Assembly (NCBI RefSeq): GCF_000425585.1
Contig: NZ_KE384398.1
Location: 338,416-402,415 of the forward strand
Direction of reading: 5' to 3'
Source: Terrimonas ferruginea DSM 30193
GTDB lineage: Bacteria > Bacteroidota > Bacteroidia > Chitinophagales > Chitinophagaceae
DNA: 64,000 nt
Made by a program: the position numbers and the translations under genes. Of the stretch, positions 24,959-33,229 are shown in pieces. The notes under the pieces are model-generated. The model made no database searches. It was not told where the DNA came from and saw only the letters and a list, made by a program, of their open reading frames with translations. Position 1 is the stretch's first letter. Every line of letters starts with the position of its first letter.

Positions 24959-26455
24959 ATGCGATACCTACTGCTATGTTGCTTGTCATTGACAATGTTT
25001 CAGCTTACTGCACAGAAAATTTATACGCCAGCGATTGAAACCTGCGGTTGCGACTTCAAAGTCGACAGTTCCTTTGCACGCACATTTCCCGAAAAGTTCA
25101 GATCCGATCTCAGCTTCAGCCACCGTGTAGACAGTTCCATCAAGATGATCTGCGGTTACCTGAAAGTGCCGGAAAACCGCAAGGACCGCCAGTCACGGAT
25201 GATCCGTTTACCTTTCATTATTTTAAAAAGTAAAAATCCCGGCCGGCATAATGATCCGCTTTTGTTTACCAGCGGTGGGCCCGGCAACAGCTCATTGGGT
25301 TGGGTGAATGGCATTTCCAGAAGCAATATCATCAACGACCGTGATTGTATTGCCTTCGAGCAACGCGGAACAAAATTCGCCATTCCCTATCTCCGCGACC
25401 TGGTGCTCGATTCTGTGATGCGCGAGGCCTACCGGCGCAATCTTCCGAAAGACAGCATGTGGATACATGGCATCAAACTTTACAAACAACGTTTACTCCG
25501 TAAAGGCATCGATCTGAACGGTTATAATTCAGATGAGACCGTAGCGGATATTACCGACCTGCTGAAAGTGATGAAGATAGACTCCGTTAACCTGATCGGC
25601 GGTTCTTATAGCGGCGGCCTGATGATGGCCGTGGCGCAAAAAAATCCTTCGAAAGTCCGGTCCGCTATCCTGGATTCGCCGCTGCCGATGTTCTCACCGA
25701 TTGATGAAGATGAGCCACGCCATTTCATGGAAGCATTGCACGAGCTCAGTGAACGTGTCAATAAAGATTCAGCTGGCGAACGCTATAAAAACCTGGAACA
25801 ACAATTTCATCAATACTTTTTATCCATCCGTAATAAAACATTCGGTATCGATTACAAGGACACGTTGCTAAAAAAAACAATTACGGTTCAATACAATAAG
25901 AATGAGCTGCTGGAAATTATTGTGGGTGCTATGCTGGATTTCAATCAACTGAAAGATGTGCCCTATATGATTACGGAAATGATCCGTGGCAATCATCTTC
26001 CTTTTATTTATCCGAAGATCGATCGTATCCTGACTAAATTCCCTTCACCGGACGGGATGCGTATGTCGGTTTATTGCGCCGATCAGGCTGCTTATCATGA
26101 CCAGGTGATCATTCAGCAGTTATATAGATTGTATCCTTATCTCGAAGGGTTCCGCATCAATGATGTATGGAAAGAAGTATGTGATTGCTGGGATGTGCCG
26201 CCATTAAACCCCGCAACGAAGAAACCTTTTTATTCGTCCGTTCCTGTATTTATTGGTGACGGGATCATGGATCCGGCCTGTAGCCCCTTGTATATGCAAC
26301 AACTCAAACATTATTTGCCTAACGCGCAGACTTTCCTCTTCCTCGACCGCTCACATGGTGTGGGAGGTAAAACCTTTGCCACGTTGGTGGAAGCCTTTAT
26401 CAACAATCCCTATCAAAGATTAGAGTCGCAGGATCCGCGGGTTGTAGCTTATTAA
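24959..26455 (+). CDS. Secreted alpha/beta hydrolase, prolyl aminopeptidase-like (S33/TAP type)
   Basis: A 498-residue exported hydrolase with signal MRYLLLCCLSLTMFQLTAQ. The oxyanion region reads LLFTSGGPGNSSLG (about 98-111), the nucleophile elbow is NLIGGSYSGGLMMA with Ser about 216, and the acid and histidine lie in VFIGDGIMDPACSP (Asp about 440) and FLDRSHGVGG (His about 464). The C-terminal part fits the TAP-like C-terminal domain. These enzymes release N-terminal proline or cleave tripeptides; the true substrate is unknown. A CGCDF motif near the mature N-terminus suggests a disulfide. It may share a transcript with the MG2 protein upstream. Confidence 0.85.
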   Translation: MRYLLLCCLSLTMFQLTAQKIYTPAIETCGCDFKVDSSFARTFPEKFRSDLSFSHRVDSSIKMICGYLKVPENRKDRQSRMIRLPFIILKSKNPGRHNDPLLFTSGGPGNSSLGWVNGISRSNIINDRDCIAFEQRGTKFAIPYLRDLVLDSVMREAYRRNLPKDSMWIHGIKLYKQRLLRKGIDLNGYNSDETVADITDLLKVMKIDSVNLIGGSYSGGLMMAVAQKNPSKVRSAILDSPLPMFSPIDEDEPRHFMEALHELSERVNKDSAGERYKNLEQQFHQYFLSIRNKTFGIDYKDTLLKKTITVQYNKNELLEIIVGAMLDFNQLKDVPYMITEMIRGNHLPFIYPKIDRILTKFPSPDGMRMSVYCADQAAYHDQVIIQQLYRLYPYLEGFRINDVWKEVCDCWDVPPLNPATKKPFYSSVPVFIGDGIMDPACSPLYMQQLKHYLPNAQTFLFLDRSHGVGGKTFATLVEAFINNPYQRLESQDPRVVAY

Positions 26456-26460
26456 AGCCG

Positions 26461-28470
26461 TCAGGCTTGTTGCGCACCGTCAACAGGGCATTCGATATGA
26501 ACGGAAGTTCCTTTACCGGGCGAGGATTGTATATCTATAGTGCCGCGGAGGTAATTGACCCGCGACTGGATGTTCTGCATACCGGCAGTTCTTAGCTCTT
26601 CCAATTTTGATTGTTCAAAGCCCTTCCCGTTGTCTTCTACGGTAATGGTGATAAGGTTGTCCTGGCTCATCACCTGCGCGAGAATGGTGGTGGCACCGGA
26701 ATGTTTAACGGCGTTGTTCACCAGTTCCTGTACGATACGGTACACCACTATTTCAATGGATGGTTCGAGCCTGTTTTCCAACCCATAAAAAGCCGTTTCG
26801 ATCGTGAAGGGTTGCGACTGGCTCAGGCTTTCGCAATAATCCTGCAATGCGTGTTGCAGACCCAGTTTCATCAATGCCTCGGGCATCATATTGTGGGCCA
26901 CCCTCCGCATTTCGGAAATGGATTCGTCGAGTTTGATGAGTGCATTGTTGAAAATGCGGCCGTGTTCTTCGGTAAGAATAAGATTTCCTTTCATAGCTCC
27001 TAATTGAAGTTTGACACCGCTGAGCAGTCCGCCCAATCCATCGTGGAGATCCTTGGCAAGACGGCTACGTTCGTCTTCCTGGCCTTTCAGCAGTGATTGT
27101 GTGGCAAGTAATTGTTTCTCTGTTTCCAGTTCCTGGATCCGCTGCTGTTGCAGTTTTCTCCTTTGCTGGTAGGTCCGGTAGATTAAAAATGTCAGCAGCA
27201 GTACAAGGATGGTGCTGCCGGCAAATACATAGTTGAGTATATTTTTCTGGTGAATGCTGGCCTGCTGCAATTTTATCTGGGATTCTTTCTTTTCCGTTTC
27301 GAATTCCACTTCCAGTTGACTCGCATAGTGTTTATTCTGTTCGCTTGCCATGGAGTCGGTCACGGCTTTGTATTCTTTATAATAGGCCAATGCTTTGTCG
27401 CTTTTGCCCCAATCCTCATAAAGCCGGCTCTGGTAGTCGAGCAATACTTCCAGGTGTGAATGGGCTGCCCCTTTCTCTATCTCGCGCTCTGCTTCGTTGA
27501 GCAAATTTTCCGCTTCGGGATATGATTTTTTTAATGTCAGTACTCTTGCCGTTTGTAATAAGCCCTGAATTTTTCCAAAGGTTTGTGGATTGTATTTAGA
27601 AGCATTTACTACCCAGGCAGAATGCACTTCGGCACTGTCGAGTTGATTCAGGTTCATGTCCAGCAACCCGCGGACAAGGTGATAACTGATCAATAATTGA
27701 GGCTTGAAATTTTCGTCGTAATACAATGCGGCGGAATCGAGATAGATGTCGGCTTCTTTGTACCGGTTCTGCATATTGAGCGCAAGACCGATACGATAGT
27801 ATGAAGCAAAATAGTCTGCAGGCACACCTGTTAAGCGCGACGCATCAAGCGCCTTTCGCGCGCAGCTCTCCTCTTTTTCAAACTCGTTCATTTCCTTGTG
27901 ATAATTGGCCATATCCACATAGGCGAATGGCAATTTATTCACGGCGCCTATCTTTTCATACATCCGGATGGACTTATAGCCATAGTTAATCGCCTTTTTA
28001 TAATCGCCCTTTTCCCGCCAAAGATTGGCCATTGTGCCCCAATTGCTGGCGATACTTTGTTCGCGTTTCGGATAGTCGCTTTTTATCATATAGTATTCCG
28101 CACTGTCCATGAAGATCACTGCCGCGTCGAGATTACCGTTTGCCCAATAAAAATATCCCTTGTTATGATAAAGCATGCCGGTCAGATAATCCAGGCTTTT
28201 ACTTTTTGCAAATTGTATTCCCTGCTGGTAGGTCTGATCGGCCAGGGTTGAATCCACCGTTTCATAATTAATCGCCAGCGTCATCATACTTTTTGCGCGC
28301 GAGGTATCATGGAGATCATTTTGCCGGAGTTGCCTGATCAGGCTGTCAACGACAGCGGGCTGGTCACCCGTCTTCTGCGGAAGATCGGGTATACGGTACG
28401 GCTTATTGCGGTCTCCTTTGCAGGAGATCAATAACAGAATGACACAAATAGCTGATACTGGCAACTTCAT
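26461..28470 (-). CDS. TPR-containing sensor histidine kinase (HisKA_3), lipoprotein-like
   Basis: A 669-residue kinase. ATG 28470 gives MKLPVSAICVILLLISCKGD, a likely lipoprotein signal, so I prefer it to the longer reading. TPR-like helices fill residues about 60-370, then a membrane helix (NYVFAGSTILVLLLTFLIYRTY, about 408-430), a coiled coil, the phosphorylation site SRLAKDLHDGLGGLLSG (His about 475) and an HATPase with ELVNNAVKHSG and VEDNGKGF. Its kinase half is strikingly like that of 41248-43236. No response regulator is adjacent, so it is an orphan here; the nearest NarL regulator is at 32600-33229. Confidence 0.92.
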   Translation of the reverse strand: MKLPVSAICVILLLISCKGDRNKPYRIPDLPQKTGDQPAVVDSLIRQLRQNDLHDTSRAKSMMTLAINYETVDSTLADQTYQQGIQFAKSKSLDYLTGMLYHNKGYFYWANGNLDAAVIFMDSAEYYMIKSDYPKREQSIASNWGTMANLWREKGDYKKAINYGYKSIRMYEKIGAVNKLPFAYVDMANYHKEMNEFEKEESCARKALDASRLTGVPADYFASYYRIGLALNMQNRYKEADIYLDSAALYYDENFKPQLLISYHLVRGLLDMNLNQLDSAEVHSAWVVNASKYNPQTFGKIQGLLQTARVLTLKKSYPEAENLLNEAEREIEKGAAHSHLEVLLDYQSRLYEDWGKSDKALAYYKEYKAVTDSMASEQNKHYASQLEVEFETEKKESQIKLQQASIHQKNILNYVFAGSTILVLLLTFLIYRTYQQRRKLQQQRIQELETEKQLLATQSLLKGQEDERSRLAKDLHDGLGGLLSGVKLQLGAMKGNLILTEEHGRIFNNALIKLDESISEMRRVAHNMMPEALMKLGLQHALQDYCESLSQSQPFTIETAFYGLENRLEPSIEIVVYRIVQELVNNAVKHSGATTILAQVMSQDNLITITVEDNGKGFEQSKLEELRTAGMQNIQSRVNYLRGTIDIQSSPGKGTSVHIECPVDGAQQA

Positions 28471-28528
28471 CACAAATGGTTTTCGGTGGAACCAATGCAC
28501 AAATAAAGAACAGGTTATTAAGTAAATG

Positions 28529-28574
28529 ATCCCCCGAACGGGGGATTTGCTTCAGTCATATATCATCTTAATGG
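28529..28574. promoter_or_regulatory. Possible operator upstream of the TPR kinase
   Basis: A perfect inverted repeat ATCCCCCG-AA-CGGGGGAT at 28529-28546 is followed 25 bp later by another GGGGGATT. It lies 60-110 bp upstream of the minus-strand kinase start and in front of the plus-strand gene at 28644, so it could serve either. No consensus is known to me. Confidence 0.4.
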
Positions 28575-28643
28575 GGGATTGCCGGAAGTGGGGCATAACC
28601 GCATTTTTACACGAAAATCAGTCAACCCTAAACCTGTTTTTCT

Positions 28644-29150
28644 ATGAAAAGAAAACTGTTCCTGTTACCAATGCTGCTTTGCGTTGTATGCCAGTTACGG
28701 GCGCAACATCCGGTTAAGCCGATCCCGGCCGCCATTCCGCGGCACGAAGCAGCACAGCCTCAACTGAAACCGAATCTTCAAATCAAAAATTGGGAACAGC
28801 TGCTCGATGATGCTTCCTGGCGTGGTGCACGAAGCTGGAGAAATAACAACAGCACTGTTGTGGATTCGATTACCACGCTGTCTTTTTTCCTCCAGAGCCG
28901 GCAGGTCACCTGGACCAAACAAGGATGGGAATATGTAACACCGCAACCAGCCAGCTACGAGATCACCGGCAACAGGATCGTCATACGCTTTGATTACTTT
29001 CCGTACAAACATGTATTGGATGGCACGTATGATCATCTGACGAAAAAAATCAAGGGCACTTTCAGGGAAGAAAGGCAGGTGACCAGGAATGCGCCACCGG
29101 CTTACAGCCCGGGTACAACCACCGGTGATTTTGAACTGATCATGAAATAA
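28644..29150 (+). CDS. Secreted protein of unknown function
   Basis: A 168-residue exported protein with signal MKRKLFLLPMLLCVVCQLRAQ. After a proline-rich stretch (HPVKPIPAAIPRHEAAQPQLK), the mature part alternates strands and turns (FFLQSRQVTWTKQGWEYV, YEITGNRIVIRFDYFPY, DGTYDHLTKKIKGTFRE), suggesting a lipocalin-like or other small beta-barrel. I do not recognise a family. It lies 9 bp before the M48 protease gene, a probable operon. Confidence 0.7.
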   Translation: MKRKLFLLPMLLCVVCQLRAQHPVKPIPAAIPRHEAAQPQLKPNLQIKNWEQLLDDASWRGARSWRNNNSTVVDSITTLSFFLQSRQVTWTKQGWEYVTPQPASYEITGNRIVIRFDYFPYKHVLDGTYDHLTKKIKGTFREERQVTRNAPPAYSPGTTTGDFELIMK

Positions 29151-29159
29151 ACCACAAAC

Positions 29160-29960
29160 ATGCGGACAATAACATCACTCAGCATTCTGCTGATAGTCTT
29201 TCTGCTGGCGGGTTGTAAAACGGTACCGGTTACCGGTCGCAAGCAGCTTAACCTCGTACCGGATTTTATGATCAGGGAACTATCCTTCAGCCAATACGAC
29301 TCCGTAGTGAATTACAGCCGCACGCTGTCGCAATACGATGACCGTGCGCAAATGGTGACGCGCGTGGGTATGCGCATACAACAGGCTGTGGAAACTTATA
29401 TGAATGAGAATAAGATCGCGAAAGACCTCAAAAATTTCAAATGGGCCTTCAATACCATCGATGAAAATGTGGTAAACGCCTGGTGTATGCCCGGGGGAAA
29501 AGTGGTGGTGTATACAGGATTGCTGCCTGTCACGCAGTCAGAAGAAGGCCTTGCCGTTGTAATGGGCCATGAGATTGCACATGCTATTGCCCGGCATGGT
29601 AATGAAAGAATGAGTGAAGGGTTATTGGTGAACTTTGGCGGCCTGGTATTGCAGGAAGCTTTGAAAAACAAAAAACAGGAAACGCAACTGTTGTTCCTTG
29701 CGCTCTACATGGTGGGCAGCAACTTTGCCTTGTCGTTACCCAACAGCCGCATGCAGGAAAGCGAAGCCGATAAACTGGGATTGATCTTTGCCTCGATGGC
29801 GGGATACAACCCCGATGCAGCCATCCCTTTCTGGCAACGGATGTCGGCTTTGAATAAAATAAAGACACCCGAATTTCTATCCACTCACCCGAGTGATGAA
29901 ACGCGGATACGCAAGTTGACCGCGTTGATCCCCGAGATAAAAGAGAAGTACTACCGGTAG
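29160..29960 (+). CDS. M48-family zinc metalloprotease, lipoprotein
   Basis: A 266-residue membrane-attached protease. The signal ends LLAGCKT, with lipidation predicted at Cys19. The zinc motif is VMGHEIAHAIARHG (His137, Glu138, His141), and the third ligand lies in the QESEADKLGL segment at about 200-208. M48 lipoproteins such as LoiP and BepA degrade misfolded outer membrane proteins in the periplasm, so an envelope quality-control role is likely. The small secreted protein encoded just upstream may be a partner or an inhibitor, but that is speculation. The following gene at 30017 is 56 bp away. Confidence 0.9.
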   Translation: MRTITSLSILLIVFLLAGCKTVPVTGRKQLNLVPDFMIRELSFSQYDSVVNYSRTLSQYDDRAQMVTRVGMRIQQAVETYMNENKIAKDLKNFKWAFNTIDENVVNAWCMPGGKVVVYTGLLPVTQSEEGLAVVMGHEIAHAIARHGNERMSEGLLVNFGGLVLQEALKNKKQETQLLFLALYMVGSNFALSLPNSRMQESEADKLGLIFASMAGYNPDAAIPFWQRMSALNKIKTPEFLSTHPSDETRIRKLTALIPEIKEKYYR

Positions 29961-30016
29961 GAAGGCGTACGGTATTGGGCCGCACGTAAAGTGGACGAAT
30001 AGGTTTAACATTGTGT

Positions 30017-30448
30017 ATGCCTTTTCAAAAACTGGTTAACGGGTTTCGTGTCCAGCCACGCAAATTGTTCCTGATAGATGGAGCAGGCGCTCTGCTGACT
30101 GCTGCCATGAATATATTATTGATCCGGTTTGAGGAATATATTGGCATGCCCGTCGGCATGCTTTATTATTTGCTGGCAGCGGCGGTCACGTTTGCTTTTT
30201 TCTCATTTGTCTGTTATTGTACTAACCCGGCAAATCCATCCCTGCCATTAAAAATTGTCGCCATCGTCAATGCGCTTTATTGTTTGACGACATTGTTATT
30301 GGTGCTCGTGTTTTATGAGCGGCTGCGTATTATCGGACTCGCCTATTTTTCCGTAGAAATCGTGGTAATGACGTTGTTGATTGGGATGGAATGGACAACA
30401 GCCAAAGCTATCATGAGCCCAAATACCGGCGGAGTATCAAATCTATAA
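30017..30448 (+). CDS. Four-helix integral membrane protein of unknown function
   Basis: A 143-residue protein starting at ATG 30017; a TTG two codons earlier is an alternative. Four hydrophobic stretches are seen: LFLIDGAGALLTAAMNILL, GMLYYLLAAAVTFAFFSFVCY, LKIVAIVNALYCLTTLLLVLVF and LAYFSVEIVVMTLLIGMEW. The N-terminus is basic (RVQPRKL), which suits a cytoplasmic start. It resembles small DUF-type membrane proteins widespread in Bacteroidota, with no known function. It is monocistronic, ahead of a 53-bp tandem repeat. Confidence 0.75.
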   Translation: MPFQKLVNGFRVQPRKLFLIDGAGALLTAAMNILLIRFEEYIGMPVGMLYYLLAAAVTFAFFSFVCYCTNPANPSLPLKIVAIVNALYCLTTLLLVLVFYERLRIIGLAYFSVEIVVMTLLIGMEWTTAKAIMSPNTGGVSNL

Positions 30449-30565
30449 CTCGCCAGAATGGCCTAAAAAGGAATAATTTTGGCGAGATATAAAAATTATA
30501 ACTCGCCAGAATAGACTAAAAAAGATTAATTTTGGAGAGATATAAAAAATATAATTCGCCAGAAT
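30444..30565. repeat. 53-bp tandem repeat with inverted CTCGCCA arms, upstream of an ATPase gene
   Basis: TATAACTCGCCAGAAT starts at 30444, 30497 and, as TATAATTCGCCAGAAT, at 30550, exactly 53 bp apart. Each of the first two units also holds the inverse arm ATTTTGGCGAG (30476-30486) or ATTTTGGAGAG (30529-30539). The third unit is partial and ends 40 bp before the start codon at 30605. Such phased dyads look like cooperative operator sites. Confidence 0.85.
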
Positions 30566-30604
30566 TTGGCTGCTTTAATATAAGCAATTCATAATTAATA
30601 CATT

Positions 30605-32053
30605 ATGAAATCACTGATTGGTCGCCGTGAAGAAACCAGCATCCTGGACAAAAAACTGGTCTCGAATGAACCGGAACTTATTGCGGTTTATGGACGTCGT
30701 CGTGTGGGGAAGACTTATCTGATCCGGACTCATCTGAAAAAACACATCGCTTTTGAGTTAACAGGTATACATGGTGCATCTTTAAATGAGCAACTGGCAA
30801 ACTTCAGCCTGGCTCTTGGCTCTGCACTCAAAAGCCCTGTACCGATCGCTCTGGTAAGCAGTTGGCTGCAGGCTTTTCATAATCTGGATACCTACCTGTT
30901 AAATAATCTGTCGTCAGAAAAGCCGGTAGTACTCTTCTTTGATGAATTTCCCTGGTTAAATACACCCCGTTCAAACTTCCTCCGTGCATTTGATCACTGG
31001 TGGAATAGCTCGGGAACAAAGCGCAACAATTTAAAAGTTGTCATTTGCGGGTCAGCCGCATCATGGATGATTGAAAAGGTGCTCAACGACCGTGGTGGCT
31101 TACACAACAGGGTCACACAAACAATTCGCTTGTCGCCTTTCACGTTAGATGAAACGGCCGCCTTCCTGCTCAACAAAGGAATTTCTCTTGATCAGTACCA
31201 GATCATGCAGCTATACATGGCCATGGGAGGTGTCCCTTTCTATCTTCAGCATATTTTACCAGGAGAAAGCTCGGCCCAGGTAATCGACCGGTTATTTTTC
31301 ACGCAAAATGGTTTATTGAAAAACGAATTTGACAATCTGTTCCAATCATTATTTGCGCACCCGCATCAACACGAAAAAATAGTACGCGCACTGGCGAAAA
31401 AAGGAAAGGGGCTGACGCGAGAGGAGATTATTGTTGCCTGCAAACTCACTACCGGCGGCGGTACCAGTAAAATTCTGAAAGAACTCGAAGAATCCGGATT
31501 TATTACACCTTATACGCCTTTTGGTAAGTCTGTCAATGAAAGTATTTACCGCCTGACAGATGAGTATTCACTTTTCTACCAACAATTCATTGAAGGTTCA
31601 AAAGCTACGGGCAAGGGGACGTGGATCAGGCAGTCACAAACGCCCTCATATATAAGCTGGTGCGGGTTCGCCTTTGAAGCGGTTTGTCTGAAACATACGC
31701 CGCAGATTAAAAAAGCATTGGATATTGCAGGCGTACTGACAGAAGAATCCTCCTGGCGTTATCAATCCGCCAAAAATCAGGCTCGGCAGGGGGCGCAGAT
31801 TGATCTCCTGCTCGATCGCCAGGACAGGTGCATCAACATCTGCGAAATGAAGTTTGCCCGGGATGAATTTGTTATCGATAAAAAGTACGCGGCCGAATTG
31901 GATAACAAGGTCAATGCTTTCCGCGAACAGACCCAAACCAGGAAAACGCTCTTTCTGACATTTGTCACGTCTTACGGCGTTAAACATAACGAACACTGCA
32001 CCGGTCGCGTTCATGCTGAAGTGAAGATGGAAAGCCTCTTTACACCACTTTAG
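30605..32053 (+). CDS. AAA+ ATPase with C-terminal DUF234/PD-(D/E)XK nuclease-like domain
   Basis: A 482-residue cytoplasmic protein of the archaeal-type ATPase family also common in Bacteroidota. The P-loop is YGRRRVGKTYL (Walker A, residues 29-39) and the Walker B is VVLFFDEFPWL (about 108-118). A winged-helix region covers about 250-330, and the C-terminal domain includes ARQGAQIDLLLDR followed by INICEMKF, the D-x(n)-ExK pattern of restriction-like nucleases (Asp about 400, Glu about 414, Lys about 416). The biological role of this family is poorly known; it is often linked to mobile or defence functions. The repeat array in its promoter suggests tight control, perhaps autoregulation. Confidence 0.88.
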   Translation: MKSLIGRREETSILDKKLVSNEPELIAVYGRRRVGKTYLIRTHLKKHIAFELTGIHGASLNEQLANFSLALGSALKSPVPIALVSSWLQAFHNLDTYLLNNLSSEKPVVLFFDEFPWLNTPRSNFLRAFDHWWNSSGTKRNNLKVVICGSAASWMIEKVLNDRGGLHNRVTQTIRLSPFTLDETAAFLLNKGISLDQYQIMQLYMAMGGVPFYLQHILPGESSAQVIDRLFFTQNGLLKNEFDNLFQSLFAHPHQHEKIVRALAKKGKGLTREEIIVACKLTTGGGTSKILKELEESGFITPYTPFGKSVNESIYRLTDEYSLFYQQFIEGSKATGKGTWIRQSQTPSYISWCGFAFEAVCLKHTPQIKKALDIAGVLTEESSWRYQSAKNQARQGAQIDLLLDRQDRCINICEMKFARDEFVIDKKYAAELDNKVNAFREQTQTRKTLFLTFVTSYGVKHNEHCTGRVHAEVKMESLFTPL

Positions 32054-32131
32054 CCAAATCCCATTTTGTCGGATTCGTTCAATTCAGCCGCTCCGGCTGC
32101 TGCTAGTTTTGTTGCCTACAATTGAAAAAAT

Positions 32132-32530
32132 ATGAGCAGCAAACATTTTAGTTTCTTTTTCCTGATAGTCATTCTTGTCACCGGTTGTGCGAAATCGGTG
32201 TACAGTTCAGACGGTGAAAGCATTTACAAATCGGGGAAGAATCTGGCAGGAAAAAATTTATTCGACCGGGAAAAGTCGCGCATCACACTTTTTAAAAGCT
32301 GCCAGGGATGCCATGGCCCTTCGGGGAAAAGAGTCAGCGATTGTAATATCCAATGGCGCTACCTCAGCGATTCCGCTAAAATTGCGGTTCCATATACAGA
32401 GGAATTATTCTTCCGGTTTCTTGATGAAGATCTCAAAAGTGATGGCTCCAAAGCGCAGACCGGTGTACACTGGCAAATGTCGGACGCTGAAAAATCCGCC
32501 CTGATCGACTACCTCAAATCACTGAAATAG
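32132..32530 (+). CDS. Cytochrome c-type lipoprotein
   Basis: A 132-residue exported protein with lipobox LVTGC (lipid on Cys19). The single haem site is SCQGCH (Cys57, Cys60, His61). Near the C-terminus VHWQMSDAEKSALIDYLKSLK provides the usual axial Met and closing helix. It probably transfers electrons in the periplasm at the membrane surface; the partner is unknown. It stands alone and is convergent with the NarL regulator, the spacer being a repeat array. Confidence 0.88.
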   Translation: MSSKHFSFFFLIVILVTGCAKSVYSSDGESIYKSGKNLAGKNLFDREKSRITLFKSCQGCHGPSGKRVSDCNIQWRYLSDSAKIAVPYTEELFFRFLDEDLKSDGSKAQTGVHWQMSDAEKSALIDYLKSLK

Positions 32531-32598
32531 CCTTACACCCTACGCCTTACACCCTACGCCTTAGCCCGAAGTGTCGGGCCTTATGCCTTACGCCTTAT
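32529..32598. repeat. Degenerate 7-bp-period array, class A
   Basis: Words CCTTACA, CCCTACG, CCTTACA, CCCTACG run in phase from 32531, then after a small GC-rich hairpin (CCCGAAGTGTCGGG at 32564-32577) CCTTATG, CCTTACG. It separates the convergent cytochrome and regulator genes. Confidence 0.75.
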
Positions 32599-32599
32599 T

Positions 32600-33229
32600 T
32601 CAATTCAACTCGATCAGTTTATGTACGACTGCCATGCGGATGAGCATCGCTGTATTGCGGGCATTCAACTTCACCAATAAATTTTTCCGGTAGGTATCAA
32701 CCGTTGTAGATCCAACAAACAGCCGCGCGGCAATTTCCTTGGTGTTGAATCCTTCTGCAATCAGCATCAACACCTCTTTCTCCCTGCGTGTAAGTACCGG
32801 TACCAGCGGGTCATTGGAAGAAGAGTTCTGCAAGGTTTTGGCCACATCGAAACTCAGGAATGTTTTTCCTTCGTAAACCGTATGGATAGCGGTACTCAAT
32901 TCGTCGCAGGTTACATTTTTTAAAATATAACCAAGGGCGCCGCTGTCCATCATTTTCCGGATGGTCGTTTCCTGGTTGTAGGTGGTCAGGGCCAATACGG
33001 AGATCGTGGGATACTCATGTGTTATTTCCGCGCAGAGGTCGATGCCGCTTTCGTCAGGAAGATTGATATCGAGTAATACCACATCGGGGCGGAGCTGGGC
33101 CAACAGACCGCGGCAGCTGCCGGCAGATGTTGCATGCCCCACATAGCTGATGCCCGGTGCATCCTGCAGCAATGTCTTGATGCCTTCGATCACCAAAGTA
33201 TGATCATCTACTATCAATACGCTGATCAT
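32600..33229 (-). CDS. NarL/LuxR-type response regulator
   Basis: A 209-residue regulator. The receiver carries VDDHTLVIEG (Asp8-Asp9), phosphoacceptor Asp54 in VVLLDINLPDESG, Thr in LALTTYN and Lys in LGYILKNVT. The LuxR helix-turn-helix domain at about 140-205 shows LTRREKEVLMLIAEGFNTKEIAARLFVGSTTVDTYR. Its start codon overlaps the stop of the TPR kinase gene by 4 bp, so translation is coupled and the two form a cognate pair. The targets are not apparent. Confidence 0.94.
   Translation of the reverse strand: MISVLIVDDHTLVIEGIKTLLQDAPGISYVGHATSAGSCRGLLAQLRPDVVLLDINLPDESGIDLCAEITHEYPTISVLALTTYNQETTIRKMMDSGALGYILKNVTCDELSTAIHTVYEGKTFLSFDVAKTLQNSSSNDPLVPVLTRREKEVLMLIAEGFNTKEIAARLFVGSTTVDTYRKNLLVKLNARNTAMLIRMAVVHKLIELN

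Noticed and set aside
30605-32053. Assignment of the ATPase as a transposon helper or restriction enzyme
   Set aside because: No transposase, terminal repeats or methyltransferase lies nearby; only domain patterns support a nuclease-like end.
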